Of a stretch of DNA of 64,000 nt, positions 34,559 to 44,158 are shown piece after piece. Every line of letters starts with the position of its first letter. Within the stretch, counting starts at the first letter, position 1. Source of the stretch: an uncultured Prevotellaceae bacterium. Lineage in GTDB: Bacteria; Bacteroidota; Bacteroidia; Bacteroidales; Bacteroidaceae. Position numbers and translations under genes: made by a program. The stretch covers positions 1-64,000 of the forward strand of contig CAMVUB010000003.1 of the NCBI GenBank assembly GCA_947170495.1, given 5' to 3'. Below the pieces are notes generated by a model. It had not been told where the DNA came from. It searched no databases and was given only the letters and a program-made list of their open reading frames with translations.

Positions 34559-34817
34559 TGAGGGACGCGTCGCAACGGCATTTACGACGCATCGTAACGG
34601 TTCGAGGGACGCGTCCTTATTGCTTTTCTCACGCGTGAGAAAAACTGGAAGACCGCGGTGCATTGAGTGTTCCACCATGGTGGTCCAGTTGGAAGAGCGC
34701 GGTGCGTTCGTTGTTCGGTCGCGATGGAACAATGAGAAGACCATGGTCTTCGGGTCATAACCCTTAAGGGTTTTGGCCGAAAGGCTTAAGGGTTATGAGG
34801 AAAAGCCTTAAGGGTTG
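34559..34817. repeat. Cluster of perfect palindromes
   Basis: TTTTCTCACGCGTGAGAAAA (34624-34643), CCACCATGGTGG (34672-34683), AAGACCATGGTCTT (34737-34750) and AACCCTTAAGGGTT (34759-34772) are perfect palindromes. GACGCGTC occurs twice and CTTAAGG recurs. CATAACCCTTAAG/CTTAAGGGTTATG forms a further nested inverted repeat. Two direct repeats around ggaaga-cgcggtgc are 44 bp apart. Confidence 0.75.
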
Positions 34818-34821
34818 TGAT

Positions 34822-34884
34822 GGAAGAAGTAAGAAGTAAGATGTATGAGGGAAGAAGGAAGAGGGAAGAGGGAAGAAGGAAGAG
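34822..34884 (+). repeat. Polypurine heptamer tract
   Basis: gaagtaa and aagaagg/aagaggg units with a 7-nt period form an almost pure A/G strand. It lies immediately upstream of the promoter at 34911. Confidence 0.75.
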
Positions 34885-34910
34885 ATTTAACGACTTTTAG
34901 CGGAAAAGAT

Positions 34911-34941
34911 TTTGTGGGGTGGGGGATTTGTTGTACCTTTG
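34911..34941 (+). promoter_or_regulatory. Consensus promoter far upstream of gyrA
   Basis: TTTG at 34911-34914, 19 bp, TACCTTTG at 34934-34941. It points toward gyrA, whose ATG is about 495 bases downstream, so the transcript would contain a long leader including the MITE-like element. Confidence 0.75.
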
Positions 34942-35053
34942 TGCGGTTTTCGGGGGCATAGAACGCCAAAAGGCCGAAAATAGGGCGAAATTTGCCCTCT
35001 GACGCACGAAAAGGAAATGACAACAAGGAAGAATGTTTACAAAAATTCATTTA

Positions 35054-35364
35054 ACCGCAAAGACGCAAAGTTTTTAAGGTTGCATGTCCTCAAGTAGCTT
35101 TGGCTATTGCGCTTCGCGAGGCCACAGAGCCGAACAAACATGCTTCGCACAAGGCTTTGTTCTGGGCAAAGAACGCAAAGATTTCATGTCCTCTGGCAAG
35201 TGAAAGTTCAAACAGTTCAAGAAGTTCAATACTTCTATGCGCAGCCTTTGCGACCTTTGCCCCTCGAAAGTTGCGAAGCGTTTCGAGGCTTAGCGATCTT
35301 CCGATAGGCACAGGACCGACTTAGAGATCTTAAATAATTCTTTGGGCCTTTGCGCCTTTGCGGT
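35054..35364. mobile_element. MITE-like element with GCAAAG terminal inverted repeats
   Basis: The ends are ACCGCAAAGACGCAAAG (35054-35070) and CTTTGCGCCTTTGCGGT (35348-35364), inverted repeats matching at 16 of 17 bases. The interior repeats gcaaag words and has no transposase or real reading frame. Elements with such ends look non-autonomous. It sits between the consensus promoter and gyrA. Confidence 0.65.
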
Positions 35365-35436
35365 AAAAAAAAGAAAAATGCAGATTGAAAACATAACTTA
35401 GATAATACAAATCATTAACTATATAACAAGAAAAGA

Positions 35437-37995
35437 ATGCAAGATTCAGAAGACAGAATTATCAAAGTGGACATTGAGCGCGAGATGCGGAGCTCATTCC
35501 TCGACTACTCGATGTCCGTGATTGTGGCCCGTGCACTGCCAGATGCACGCGACGGCTTCAAACCTGTTCACCGCCGCATCCTCTATGGTATGCGCGTGGA
35601 TGGCAACACTCATGACCACGACTACCGCAAGTGCGCACGCACGGTCGGTAACGTGCTTGGTCACTACCACCCCCACGGCGACAGCAGCGTGTATTTCGCG
35701 ATGGTGCGCTTGGCACAGGACTGGAACATGCGCTACACGCTCGTGGATGGTCAAGGTAACTTCGGTAGCGTGGATGGCGACTCACCGGCTGCCATGCGTT
35801 ACACGGAGGCACGTCTGGCCTCGATGGGTGAGGCAATGATGCAGGATCTGGAGAAGGAAACGGTAGATATGGTGGACAACTTCGACGGTAAGGAGAAGGA
35901 ACCCAGCGTGCTGCCTACGCTGTTCCCGAACCTGCTGGTGAATGGCGCCACGGGTATCGCCGTGGGTATGGCCACGAACATCCCAACACACAACTTAGGC
36001 GAGTGCATCGACGGTTGTGTAGCGTACATCGACAACCCCGACATCGACGTGGAGGGACTGATGAAGTTCATCCCTGCTCCGGACTTCCCCACGGGGGCGT
36101 ACATCTACGGTATGCAGGGCGTGCGCGAGGCTTACGAGACGGGGCGCGGACGCGTGATCATGCGTGCACGTGCAGAAATTGAGCCGGGCGAGCAGCATGA
36201 CAAGATCGTCATCAGCGAGATTCCCTACGGCGTGAACAAGGCAGAGCTCATCAAGTACATCGCCGACCTGGTGAACGAGCATAAGATCGAGGGCATCTCG
36301 AATGCCAACGACGAGAGCGACCGCGAGGGTATGCGCATCGTCATCGACGTGAAGCGCGACTTCAACGCCAACGTTGTGCTGAACAAGCTGTACAAGCTGA
36401 CACAGCTGCAGACGTCGTTCTCCGTGAACAGCATCGCTCTGGTCAACGGCCGTCCGAAGCTGATGACGCTGCGCGATATGATCAAGTGCTTCGTGGATCA
36501 CCGCCACGAGGTGGTCATCCGCCGCACGGAGTACGACAAGCGCAAGGCTGAGGAGCGTGCCCACATCCTGGAAGGTCTGATCATCGCCAGCGACAACATC
36601 GACGAGGTGGTACAGATCATCAAGAGCAGCAAGACGCCCGAAGAGGCCCGCAAGCGTTTGGAAGAGCGCTTCAAGCTGGACGAACTGCAGTCCAAGGCCA
36701 TCGTAGATATGCGTCTGGCACAGCTCACAGGTCTGCAGCAGGAGAAGCTGCACGCCGAGTACGACGAGCTGATGAAGAAGATTGAATACTACAACCAGAT
36801 CCTCACCGACGACGCCCTCTGCTGGAAGGTCATCAAGGACGAGCTCATCGAGGTGAAGGAGCGCTTCGGCGATCCCCGTCGCAGCGAGATTATGTATTCA
36901 AGTGAAGAATTCAACCCCGAGGACTTCTACGCTGATGATGAGGTGGTTATCACCATCTCGCACCTCGGTTATATCAAGCGCACACAGTTGGCTGAGTTCC
37001 GTGCTCAGGGACGTGCGGGCGTGGGTGCCAAGGGCTCCGCAACGCGCGACGGCGACTTCATCGAGCACATCTATCGTGCCACGATGCACAACACGATGTT
37101 GTTCTTCACGCAGAAGGGTCGCTGCTACTGGCTGAAGGTGTATGACATTCCCGAAGGCAACAAGGCCTCGAAGGGTCGCGCCATACAGAACATGCTCAAC
37201 ATCGAGCCGGACGACAGCATCAACGCCTGCCTCTACATCAAGAAACTCAACGACAAGGACTTCAACGAGAGCCACTACGTGCTGTTCTGCACGCGCGAGG
37301 GTACTATTAAGAAGACGTCGCTGGCCAACTACAGCCGTCCGCGCACGAACGGCGTCATCGCCATCAACATCAACGAGGGCGACCGTGTGGTTGACGTAGC
37401 GCTGACGAACGGCGAGAACGAAGTAGTCATCGCCTCGAAGATGGGACGTGCCGTACGCTTCAACGAGAGCACCGTGCGCGCCATGGGCCGCAACAGCACC
37501 GGTGTGCGTGGCATCACGCTCGAAGGCGAGGGCAACGAGGTCGTTGGCATGGTGGTGGTCGATAAGCCCGATGAGGAGACCATCCTGGTGGTTTCCGAGA
37601 AGGGCTACGGCAAGCGCTCCGACGTGGAGGACTACCGCATCACGAACCGTGGCGGCAAGGGCGTGAAGACGCTGGAAGTCACGGAGAAGACTGGTCTGCT
37701 CATGGCCATCAAGAGCGTCACCAACGACGAGGACCTGATGATCATCAACAAGAGCGGCGTGACGCTACGCATGCACCTGGAGGACATCAAGATCCAAGGT
37801 CGCGCCACACAGGGCGTGAAGCTCATCGAGCTGCAGAAGCGTGGCGACGTGATAGCCAACGTCTGCATCGTGCCCACTACGGAGGACGAGGAAGAGGAGG
37901 AGCTGCCCGAGGAGGCACGCGCCAAGGAGCTTCCGGAGCCTACGCAACTGAGTGACGGTCAGACAGTCACCCTCGATCGCGACGATCAACAATAA
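35437..37995 (+). CDS. gyrA: DNA gyrase subunit A
   Basis: An 852-residue type II topoisomerase subunit that with GyrB supercoils DNA. It begins with DYSMSVIVARALPDARDGFKP. The catalytic tyrosine is in AMRYTEARLASMG. The C-terminal half (about 500-800) contains the beta-pinwheel repeats used to wrap DNA, with GRAVRFNESTVRAMGRNSTG and GKRSDVEDYRITNRGGKG. The tail is acidic. The quinolone-determining region appears unbroken (HPHGDSSVYFAMVRLAQDW). A long 5' leader is predicted; a strong hairpin follows the stop. Confidence 0.97.
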   Translation: MQDSEDRIIKVDIEREMRSSFLDYSMSVIVARALPDARDGFKPVHRRILYGMRVDGNTHDHDYRKCARTVGNVLGHYHPHGDSSVYFAMVRLAQDWNMRYTLVDGQGNFGSVDGDSPAAMRYTEARLASMGEAMMQDLEKETVDMVDNFDGKEKEPSVLPTLFPNLLVNGATGIAVGMATNIPTHNLGECIDGCVAYIDNPDIDVEGLMKFIPAPDFPTGAYIYGMQGVREAYETGRGRVIMRARAEIEPGEQHDKIVISEIPYGVNKAELIKYIADLVNEHKIEGISNANDESDREGMRIVIDVKRDFNANVVLNKLYKLTQLQTSFSVNSIALVNGRPKLMTLRDMIKCFVDHRHEVVIRRTEYDKRKAEERAHILEGLIIASDNIDEVVQIIKSSKTPEEARKRLEERFKLDELQSKAIVDMRLAQLTGLQQEKLHAEYDELMKKIEYYNQILTDDALCWKVIKDELIEVKERFGDPRRSEIMYSSEEFNPEDFYADDEVVITISHLGYIKRTQLAEFRAQGRAGVGAKGSATRDGDFIEHIYRATMHNTMLFFTQKGRCYWLKVYDIPEGNKASKGRAIQNMLNIEPDDSINACLYIKKLNDKDFNESHYVLFCTREGTIKKTSLANYSRPRTNGVIAININEGDRVVDVALTNGENEVVIASKMGRAVRFNESTVRAMGRNSTGVRGITLEGEGNEVVGMVVVDKPDEETILVVSEKGYGKRSDVEDYRITNRGGKGVKTLEVTEKTGLLMAIKSVTNDEDLMIINKSGVTLRMHLEDIKIQGRATQGVKLIELQKRGDVIANVCIVPTTEDEEEEELPEEARAKELPEPTQLSDGQTVTLDRDDQQ

Positions 37996-38001
37996 ACCTT
38001 C

Positions 38002-38038
38002 GTGGCTTCGCGCTGTCTAAACGACAGTGCGAGGCCAC
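38002..38038 (+). terminator. 16-bp hairpin downstream of gyrA
   Basis: GTGGCTTCGCGCTGTC pairs with GACAGTGCGAGGCCAC (two G-U pairs) around TAAAC. No T-run follows; cttaaact word repeats do. It may end or attenuate transcription between gyrA and the TPR genes. Confidence 0.6.
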
Positions 38039-38081
38039 TCTTAAACTCTTAAACCTCTTAAACTTTTAAACTAATAAACTA

Positions 38082-39359
38082 ATGAAAAAGATTTTATTTG
38101 CAGTAGCTTTGTTCGCAGTAGCCGGCACAGCTATGGCACAGGACAAGGTCGTGCGCAAGGCACGCTACATCAAGGAAGAAATTCAGAATCTGATGGCCAA
38201 CACGCAACGCAGCGAGAAGGAAACGGCCCAGATGAACCAGAAGATCCAGCAGTGTCTGGAGATGCTGGAGCCCACCTTCACCAGCCCCGAGACGAAGAAG
38301 GAGCTGGCCAACGCATGGGACATCAAGGCACAGGTCTATAAGTATAAGTTCGCTCCGCTGCTCGACAACGTCATCAAGAAGGAGCCCACCGACACGGCAG
38401 CCCTCGCAGAGTACATCTACACAGCCCTCGACGCCATGGAGCAGTGCTACAAGACCGTGCAGGCCCAAGGTCTGAAAGGCGACAAGGATCCCTACACAAC
38501 GCCCAACAAACTGGATGTCGTGCGCTTCCGCCAGTATATCGCCTTCTGCGGCCAGATGTTCTTCCAGAACGGCCAGCATGCTAAGGCCCTCGATGCCTTC
38601 AGCCGTTGGATGAAGTACCCCCAGACCTACACCATCTTAGGCGCTGACGCCCAGGCGCTGGCCGAGGACGAGACAACGCCCCAGATTGCCTACTACACCT
38701 GCCTCTGCGCTTACTTCGCCAAGGACCACAAGGCCTTCATGGAGTTCATCCCCACAGCACGCGAATATACACAGGAGAAGAGCCAGGTGAACCAGCTGTA
38801 TCTGGCCGACCTGATGGAGCAGGGCGACACCGTGCAGTGGCTGAAGGTGGGCCGCGAGGTGGTGGCTGAAGATCCTGTCACCAACGAGGGCATCGCCCAG
38901 AATATCCTGGCTTACTACTTCGGCCACGACGACAGCGCTAGCGCTATGGCCTTCGCCGACGAGATCCTGGCTGCCGATGAGCTCAGCAAGATTGGTAACT
39001 TCGCCAAGGGCGTGGTGCTCATGAACGATAAGAAGTACGAGGAGGCCGTCAAGTACTACGACAAGGCCATCGAGGCAGATCCCGAGTATTCGGATGCCTA
39101 CTTCAACGCCGGCGTCTGCTGGAGCAACCACGGCTACGACATCAACGAGGCCCTCGCAGGCAAGAAGATGACGACGGCACAGTTCAACGAGGCCGTGAAG
39201 CCCGTGAAGGAAGCCTACGCCAAGGCTGAACCTTACTTCCTGAAGGTGAAGGAGCTGGAGCCCGAGAACACACATAAGTGGGCCAGCCGTCTTGCCACCG
39301 TCTATTACATCCTTGAGGACAAGGCGAAGCAGGCGGAGATGGAAAAACTTCTCGAATGA
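38082..39359 (+). CDS. Exported TPR protein
   Basis: A 425-residue protein with a signal peptide ending AGTAMAQ and TPR helices throughout, clearest at FAKGVVLMNDKKYEEAVKYY and AIEADPEYSDAYFNAGVCW. It is probably periplasmic or attached to the outer membrane. The stop overlaps the next ATG by four bases (ATGA), so the two TPR proteins are translationally coupled and likely work together. No enzymatic domain is seen. Confidence 0.85.
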   Translation: MKKILFAVALFAVAGTAMAQDKVVRKARYIKEEIQNLMANTQRSEKETAQMNQKIQQCLEMLEPTFTSPETKKELANAWDIKAQVYKYKFAPLLDNVIKKEPTDTAALAEYIYTALDAMEQCYKTVQAQGLKGDKDPYTTPNKLDVVRFRQYIAFCGQMFFQNGQHAKALDAFSRWMKYPQTYTILGADAQALAEDETTPQIAYYTCLCAYFAKDHKAFMEFIPTAREYTQEKSQVNQLYLADLMEQGDTVQWLKVGREVVAEDPVTNEGIAQNILAYYFGHDDSASAMAFADEILAADELSKIGNFAKGVVLMNDKKYEEAVKYYDKAIEADPEYSDAYFNAGVCWSNHGYDINEALAGKKMTTAQFNEAVKPVKEAYAKAEPYFLKVKELEPENTHKWASRLATVYYILEDKAKQAEMEKLLE

Positions 39360-40588
39360 AACGATTAGCACTTTTATTTCTCATTGCACTCAGCACCCCT
39401 GTCCTGGCGGACAATATCGTCCGCCAGGTCAAGGATGCCTTGAAGCGTCCGCAGAAGCGCGAGCAGATTATCAAATATGCCGACCAGCTGCTGGCCGAGG
39501 CCGAGAAGCCTGGGTTGAAGCAGCGCAAGCGCGTGGATTGTCTGCTCATGGCGGCTGAGTGCAGCAAAGTCATCAACAACGAAGAGAATGTCAAGCTGTA
39601 TCTGAAGAAGCCCTACGACACGGTGGTCTTCTTCAGCTCTATCCGTGATATCTTCGAACGGGTGCTGAAGGCCGACAGCATCTCTGTGCTGCCCGACGAG
39701 AAAGGGCGCGTGACCCTTGCAGGGCGCAAGCATCATCGTGAGCTGCTGTTGCCTTACCGTTCGAACCTCCTTACGGGTGGTATGTGGCATTACCAGCGTG
39801 GGCATACGCGTATCGCCTACGATTTCTTTAACAGCTATATCGACGCTGCCACACATCCCATCTTCGAGCAGGACTCCCTGCTGACGAAGGACAAGCAGCT
39901 GGCGACGACGGCATATCTGGCCGTCTTCTCAGCACAGAAGGAGGGACTCACCGACGGCGTCATCAAGCACGCTCCGCTGGCCAAGCTGGCAGGACAGCGC
40001 GCTGACATGGTGCAGGAGTACTACGCCAGGGCGTGGGAATCGAAGGGCGACACCATGCAATGGCTGTCGGCACTCCAAGAGGGCATCCGTTCGCACGCCC
40101 AGAACCTGTTCTTCTTCACACATCTGCTGAACTACTACACGACAAATGCCTACTGGCAGGAGGGGCTGGCATTGGCTGACTCGCTGGCAACGGCCGCCGA
40201 CACGGTGCCGTTGTTCTGGTATGCCAAGAGTCTGATGCTCCTGCGACTGAATCGCGACCGCGAGGCCGTAGAGGCTTGCGACGCCTGCCTCAAGTTGGCA
40301 CCCGATCACGCCAACGCCTTATATAATAAAGGTATGGCATCGCTGAACCTGGCCGCGGCCTTCGCCGATACGGCCTGCACGGACATGAAGAACCCACAGT
40401 GCCGCAAGGACCAGGAGACGCTGCGCCAGCTGTACCGCCAGGCGAAGGAGCCCATGGAGCGCCTGCGTAAGTTGGAACCCAACGATCCTGCACGCTGGGC
40501 ACCGGCGCTCTATCGCATCTACCTCCACCTGAACATGGGCAAGGAGTTCGACGAGATAGACCGTCTGCTCAAGAAAGTGAGACTATAG
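39356..40588 (+). CDS. Exported TPR protein, paralogue-like partner
   Basis: A 410-residue protein with a signal peptide (LALLFLIALSTPVLA). Helical repeats follow, with TPR character at AVEACDACLKLAPDHANALY. The general layout matches the preceding protein, and the ATGA overlap couples them. Next is the TPR-containing sensor kinase, so these proteins may be extracytoplasmic components of the same signalling unit. This is an inference from order alone. Confidence 0.8.
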   Translation: MKRLALLFLIALSTPVLADNIVRQVKDALKRPQKREQIIKYADQLLAEAEKPGLKQRKRVDCLLMAAECSKVINNEENVKLYLKKPYDTVVFFSSIRDIFERVLKADSISVLPDEKGRVTLAGRKHHRELLLPYRSNLLTGGMWHYQRGHTRIAYDFFNSYIDAATHPIFEQDSLLTKDKQLATTAYLAVFSAQKEGLTDGVIKHAPLAKLAGQRADMVQEYYARAWESKGDTMQWLSALQEGIRSHAQNLFFFTHLLNYYTTNAYWQEGLALADSLATAADTVPLFWYAKSLMLLRLNRDREAVEACDACLKLAPDHANALYNKGMASLNLAAAFADTACTDMKNPQCRKDQETLRQLYRQAKEPMERLRKLEPNDPARWAPALYRIYLHLNMGKEFDEIDRLLKKVRL

Positions 40589-40613
40589 ATTGTTTTTTCC
40601 CTAAGCTGAAAGT

Positions 40614-43600
40614 TTGAAACAGGCGCTGACCTTGTGCATCGTCGTCGCAGCAACCATCGTGATAGGGTGGGGCTGTGCACGAGAATCGACCTCTGAGGAT
40701 GTCGGGAGACAGCGCGTGGACTCGCTGAATGCGAGCGCCTACGGCTGGCACTACCGCAATGTGGATTCCGTGCGCGTGCTGGCACAGGCGGCCTACGAGG
40801 AAGCCGAGCGCATCGGCTACGCCACGGGTGAGGCCGAGGCGCTGAACCACCTGGCCTTCGAGCGCTTTCAGCAGATGGACTTCGACAGCACGCTGACGCT
40901 CACGACACGGGTGGAGGAGCTGACGGGCGACGCCGTGGAGTGCCTCGTGGCCGACGTGATGCAGATGCGCGTGGCACAGCGCACCAGCGACAACCTCGCT
41001 TTCTTCCGCCATCGCAGCCATGCGCTGCAGCGCGTCAGCAGACTGCAGAAACAAGAGAAAAAACTGGACGAGCGCCAGCTGCGACGCTTCAACTACGGCT
41101 GCGGCGACCTGCACATCGTCGCTTCCACCTATTTCTATTACCTCGACCAGTGCGAGCGCGCCATTGACGAGATCGACGAGGCTGAGCCTTTCTGCCAGCT
41201 CGCAGCGGACACGGCACAATGGCTGTACTATTGTTATATGCACGGGTCGGGTGGCCTGAGCCGGCAGCTGACGGCCGAGGCAGTGGCCAACGAGGAGTTC
41301 GACTATCTCCTGAAATGTTTCTGGGTGTCACGGCGCGACGGCTACCTCTTCTTCGAGGCCAATGCCGAGCAGTCGATGGCCACGTTCTTCGCTGACTCCG
41401 TGATGCTGCGCGCAGTGCGACAGCGGCAGCCGGAGGTGGTGAAGGTGCTGGAGGAATCCTTTGGCGAGGGTGCCTCGGCACAACGCATGGCGGAGGCGGC
41501 CTTAGAGACCTTTACGCGCTACGACGACCTCTACCAGCGCGCTAACGCCCTGCGCACCCTGGGCGAGCTGGCCTTCAATGCCGGCGACTATCTGCAGGCT
41601 GTCAACTACTTCGACTGCGCACTGGAATGCGTGGATTGGCAGCAGCAGAAGCACAGGAAGACGGTGCCCGTGTGGATCGGCAATATCCACGAACGTATGT
41701 CGATGGCCTATAGCGCCCTTGACATGAAGGACGAGAGCGATTACTACCGCAACATATACCTGGACATGCTGAACATCACGCGCGAGGATGCCGAGCTGGA
41801 GAGCCGTGTGGAGCAGCTCCATGCGCGCAGCTCGCGACAGCGGCTGATGCTGTCCATCATCGTAGCAACGGCATTGCTGACGGCCATCTTCCTCTATCTG
41901 CTCGTGCGCACATGGCGCCATCGCACTGCCTACGAAGAACAAATGCTCAAGCAGCGCTTCCAGCAGGTGCAGGAGGCTGCCAACCGCTTGCAACAGCAGC
42001 AGGCCGAGGAGCAGGAACTCATCCGCGAGCAGCAGGCGGCCACAGAGCAGCGGCTGCTGCGCTACAAGCGACAGAATGTGGAGAAAAGGGCCAAGCTGCA
42101 ACTCGTGCAGGGCATTATGCCTTTCCTCGATCGCATTATCAATGAGGTGAATCGCATGAAACGACGGGGCACGACGGACAGCGCCTCGCTGCAATATGTC
42201 GATGAACTCTCAGAGCGAATCATCTATTACAACGACTTGCTGACGGAATGGATACAGATGGAGCAGGGGCAGATCAGCCTGCAGCTCACGACATTCCCGC
42301 TGGAGCCGCTCTTCGACAGCCTTCGCAAGAGCCGCTTTGCCTACGAGCAGAAGGGGCTGACGCTGGACGTGGAGAGCACTGACCTCAGCGTGAAGGCCGA
42401 CCGTGCGCTCACGCTCTTCATGCTCAACACGCTAGCCGACAACGCCCGTAAGTTCACGCCTGAAGGCGGCAGCATCACCATCAGCGCCACGGCCGACGAG
42501 AACGAGGACGGTGCCTTCGTGGAACTCGCCGTGCAGGACACGGGCGTGGGCCTCAAGCCGGAGGAGATCGACCTCATCCTGAACCATAAGGTGTACGACG
42601 CCAGTCTCATTGGCAACGGCGAGAAGGGCTCGGGCTTCGGACTGATGAACTGTAAGGGTGTCATCGAGAAGTACCGCAAGACAAACCCGCTGTTCCGTGT
42701 CTGCCAAATGGGCATCGACAGCGCTGTGGGCGAGGGGAGCCGCTTCTGGTTCCGACTGCCGCGTGTCGTGACGACCATCATCGTGGGCTTCTTCCTCCTG
42801 TGGAGCACGCCGCTGGCGGCACAGACACAGGTGCATGCGTTGGCCGACTCCGTTTATTACTGCAACGTCGAAGGACGTTATGCGGAGGCTTTGCACTACG
42901 CTGACAGCGCCTTCCAGATCATCAGCCGTAACCACGTCACGCACCATCGCAACAACCACGAACGCCTGACGCTGACGGACACGGGCTCGGAGTCCATAGA
43001 ACTGGTGTGGCTGGAAAGGGGCGAACCGGTGGATTTCTCGTTGCTCCTGGGACTGCGCAATGAAGTCGCCGTGGCTGCGCTCGCGCTGAAAGACTGGGGA
43101 CTCTACCGCTATAACAACACTATCTACACACGCCTCTACAAACTCTCAAATCAGGACACGACGCTCGAGACATTCTGCGAGCAGACGGAACGGGCACAGC
43201 AGCGCGATCGCTATGCGCTCTTCATCCTGGCGGCCCTGATACTCACGAGCATCGTCGCCTTCTACTTCCTGTGGGCGCTGCCCAGGTTGCGCTTCCGCAA
43301 GAAGATCAAGCTGCTCAACGAACAGGAGCTGCAACAGCTGCAGGCGGCCAAGGAAATGGAACGCGAGCAGCGGCAGTCGGACATCGAGCTGGCAGAGGAT
43401 GAGCACCACCGCAGACTCTACGAAGAGGAACGCCTGCATGTGCAGAACCAGATCATCGACAACTGCCTCTCCACCATCAAGCACGAAACGATGTACTACC
43501 CAGGGCGCATCCAACAGCTAGCACGACGGCTGCAGACGACAGAGGACATCGACAAGGACCTGCTGGACACGCTGGCAGAGACGGCAGACTACTACAAGGA

Positions 43601-44138
43601 GGTGCACACGCTGCTGAGCGAACAGGCGCAACGGCAATCCGAAGCCGTGAACTTCCGCAGGCGTAACATCCTGGCGGAGGAGCTTTTAGGAGCGTTGTCG
43701 CAACGCTGCAAAGCGCTGTCGCGCAAGACAGAGATGGAAATCGTCCTTGATACAGACAACAGGCTGGGCGACAAACCTTTCCGTGGCGACCCCGACCTCA
43801 TTGAGATGCTCATGGAACAGCTCATCGAGGCCGAAGCAGCGCTGACGAAAGGGCAGGGGAGTGGTGACCTGGAAACGCTGCCGCTGCGCCTCACGGTGAC
43901 GGCAGAAGAAGCCTTCGCACGCTTCACGCTGGAGAACCAGTTCCTGGCGCTGGAGGAGGACACGCTGCAGGAGCTGTTCATGCCCCACGACGGCGGCGTG
44001 CCGTTCCTCGTGGCCAAGCAGATCATCCGTGAACACGACACCTTCCTCGGACATCCCGGCTGCCGCATCGCAGCAGAACCCTTCGACGAAGGCCACGCCC
44101 TGTGGTTCACACTACCACTCGTGGTAAATGAAAAATGA
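40614..44138 (+). CDS. Large TPR sensor kinase with two membrane modules (DUF5112/DUF5113-like)
   Basis: A 1174-residue protein starting at TTG, with signal MKQALTLCIVVAATIVIGWG. A periplasmic TPR-rich domain extends to ~405 and a membrane helix lies at ~412-434. A Gln-rich coiled coil and a HATPase follow, with N box LADNARKF (Asn610), VQDTGVGLK and GEKGSGFGLM. Then a second helix (~718-737), a short periplasmic part and a third helix (~867-889) occur. A C-terminal module has the only plausible H box, IKHETMYYP (His957), and a degenerate ATPase-like end. The first module has no H box. A response regulator follows. Confidence 0.82.
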   Translation: MKQALTLCIVVAATIVIGWGCARESTSEDVGRQRVDSLNASAYGWHYRNVDSVRVLAQAAYEEAERIGYATGEAEALNHLAFERFQQMDFDSTLTLTTRVEELTGDAVECLVADVMQMRVAQRTSDNLAFFRHRSHALQRVSRLQKQEKKLDERQLRRFNYGCGDLHIVASTYFYYLDQCERAIDEIDEAEPFCQLAADTAQWLYYCYMHGSGGLSRQLTAEAVANEEFDYLLKCFWVSRRDGYLFFEANAEQSMATFFADSVMLRAVRQRQPEVVKVLEESFGEGASAQRMAEAALETFTRYDDLYQRANALRTLGELAFNAGDYLQAVNYFDCALECVDWQQQKHRKTVPVWIGNIHERMSMAYSALDMKDESDYYRNIYLDMLNITREDAELESRVEQLHARSSRQRLMLSIIVATALLTAIFLYLLVRTWRHRTAYEEQMLKQRFQQVQEAANRLQQQQAEEQELIREQQAATEQRLLRYKRQNVEKRAKLQLVQGIMPFLDRIINEVNRMKRRGTTDSASLQYVDELSERIIYYNDLLTEWIQMEQGQISLQLTTFPLEPLFDSLRKSRFAYEQKGLTLDVESTDLSVKADRALTLFMLNTLADNARKFTPEGGSITISATADENEDGAFVELAVQDTGVGLKPEEIDLILNHKVYDASLIGNGEKGSGFGLMNCKGVIEKYRKTNPLFRVCQMGIDSAVGEGSRFWFRLPRVVTTIIVGFFLLWSTPLAAQTQVHALADSVYYCNVEGRYAEALHYADSAFQIISRNHVTHHRNNHERLTLTDTGSESIELVWLERGEPVDFSLLLGLRNEVAVAALALKDWGLYRYNNTIYTRLYKLSNQDTTLETFCEQTERAQQRDRYALFILAALILTSIVAFYFLWALPRLRFRKKIKLLNEQELQQLQAAKEMEREQRQSDIELAEDEHHRRLYEEERLHVQNQIIDNCLSTIKHETMYYPGRIQQLARRLQTTEDIDKDLLDTLAETADYYKEVHTLLSEQAQRQSEAVNFRRRNILAEELLGALSQRCKALSRKTEMEIVLDTDNRLGDKPFRGDPDLIEMLMEQLIEAEAALTKGQGSGDLETLPLRLTVTAEEAFARFTLENQFLALEEDTLQELFMPHDGGVPFLVAKQIIREHDTFLGHPGCRIAAEPFDEGHALWFTLPLVVNEK

Positions 44139-44158
44139 AAGAATGAAAAGTGAAAAAT

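Larger units (their letters stand above)
34224..35436. other. 1.2-kb gene-free palindrome and repeat region upstream of gyrA
   Basis: No convincing gene is present. In order it holds a 14-bp perfect hairpin, a 32-bp inverted repeat, several perfect palindromes, a polypurine heptamer tract, a consensus promoter, a MITE-like element with ACCGCAAAG termini, and the AT-rich gyrA ribosome-binding region. The parts are listed separately. Confidence 0.75.

Noticed and set aside
34404..34592. Small minus-strand protein in the inverted repeat region
   Set aside because: The frame is created by the inverted repeat and spacer; no ribosome-binding site, and the two arms encode unrelated halves.
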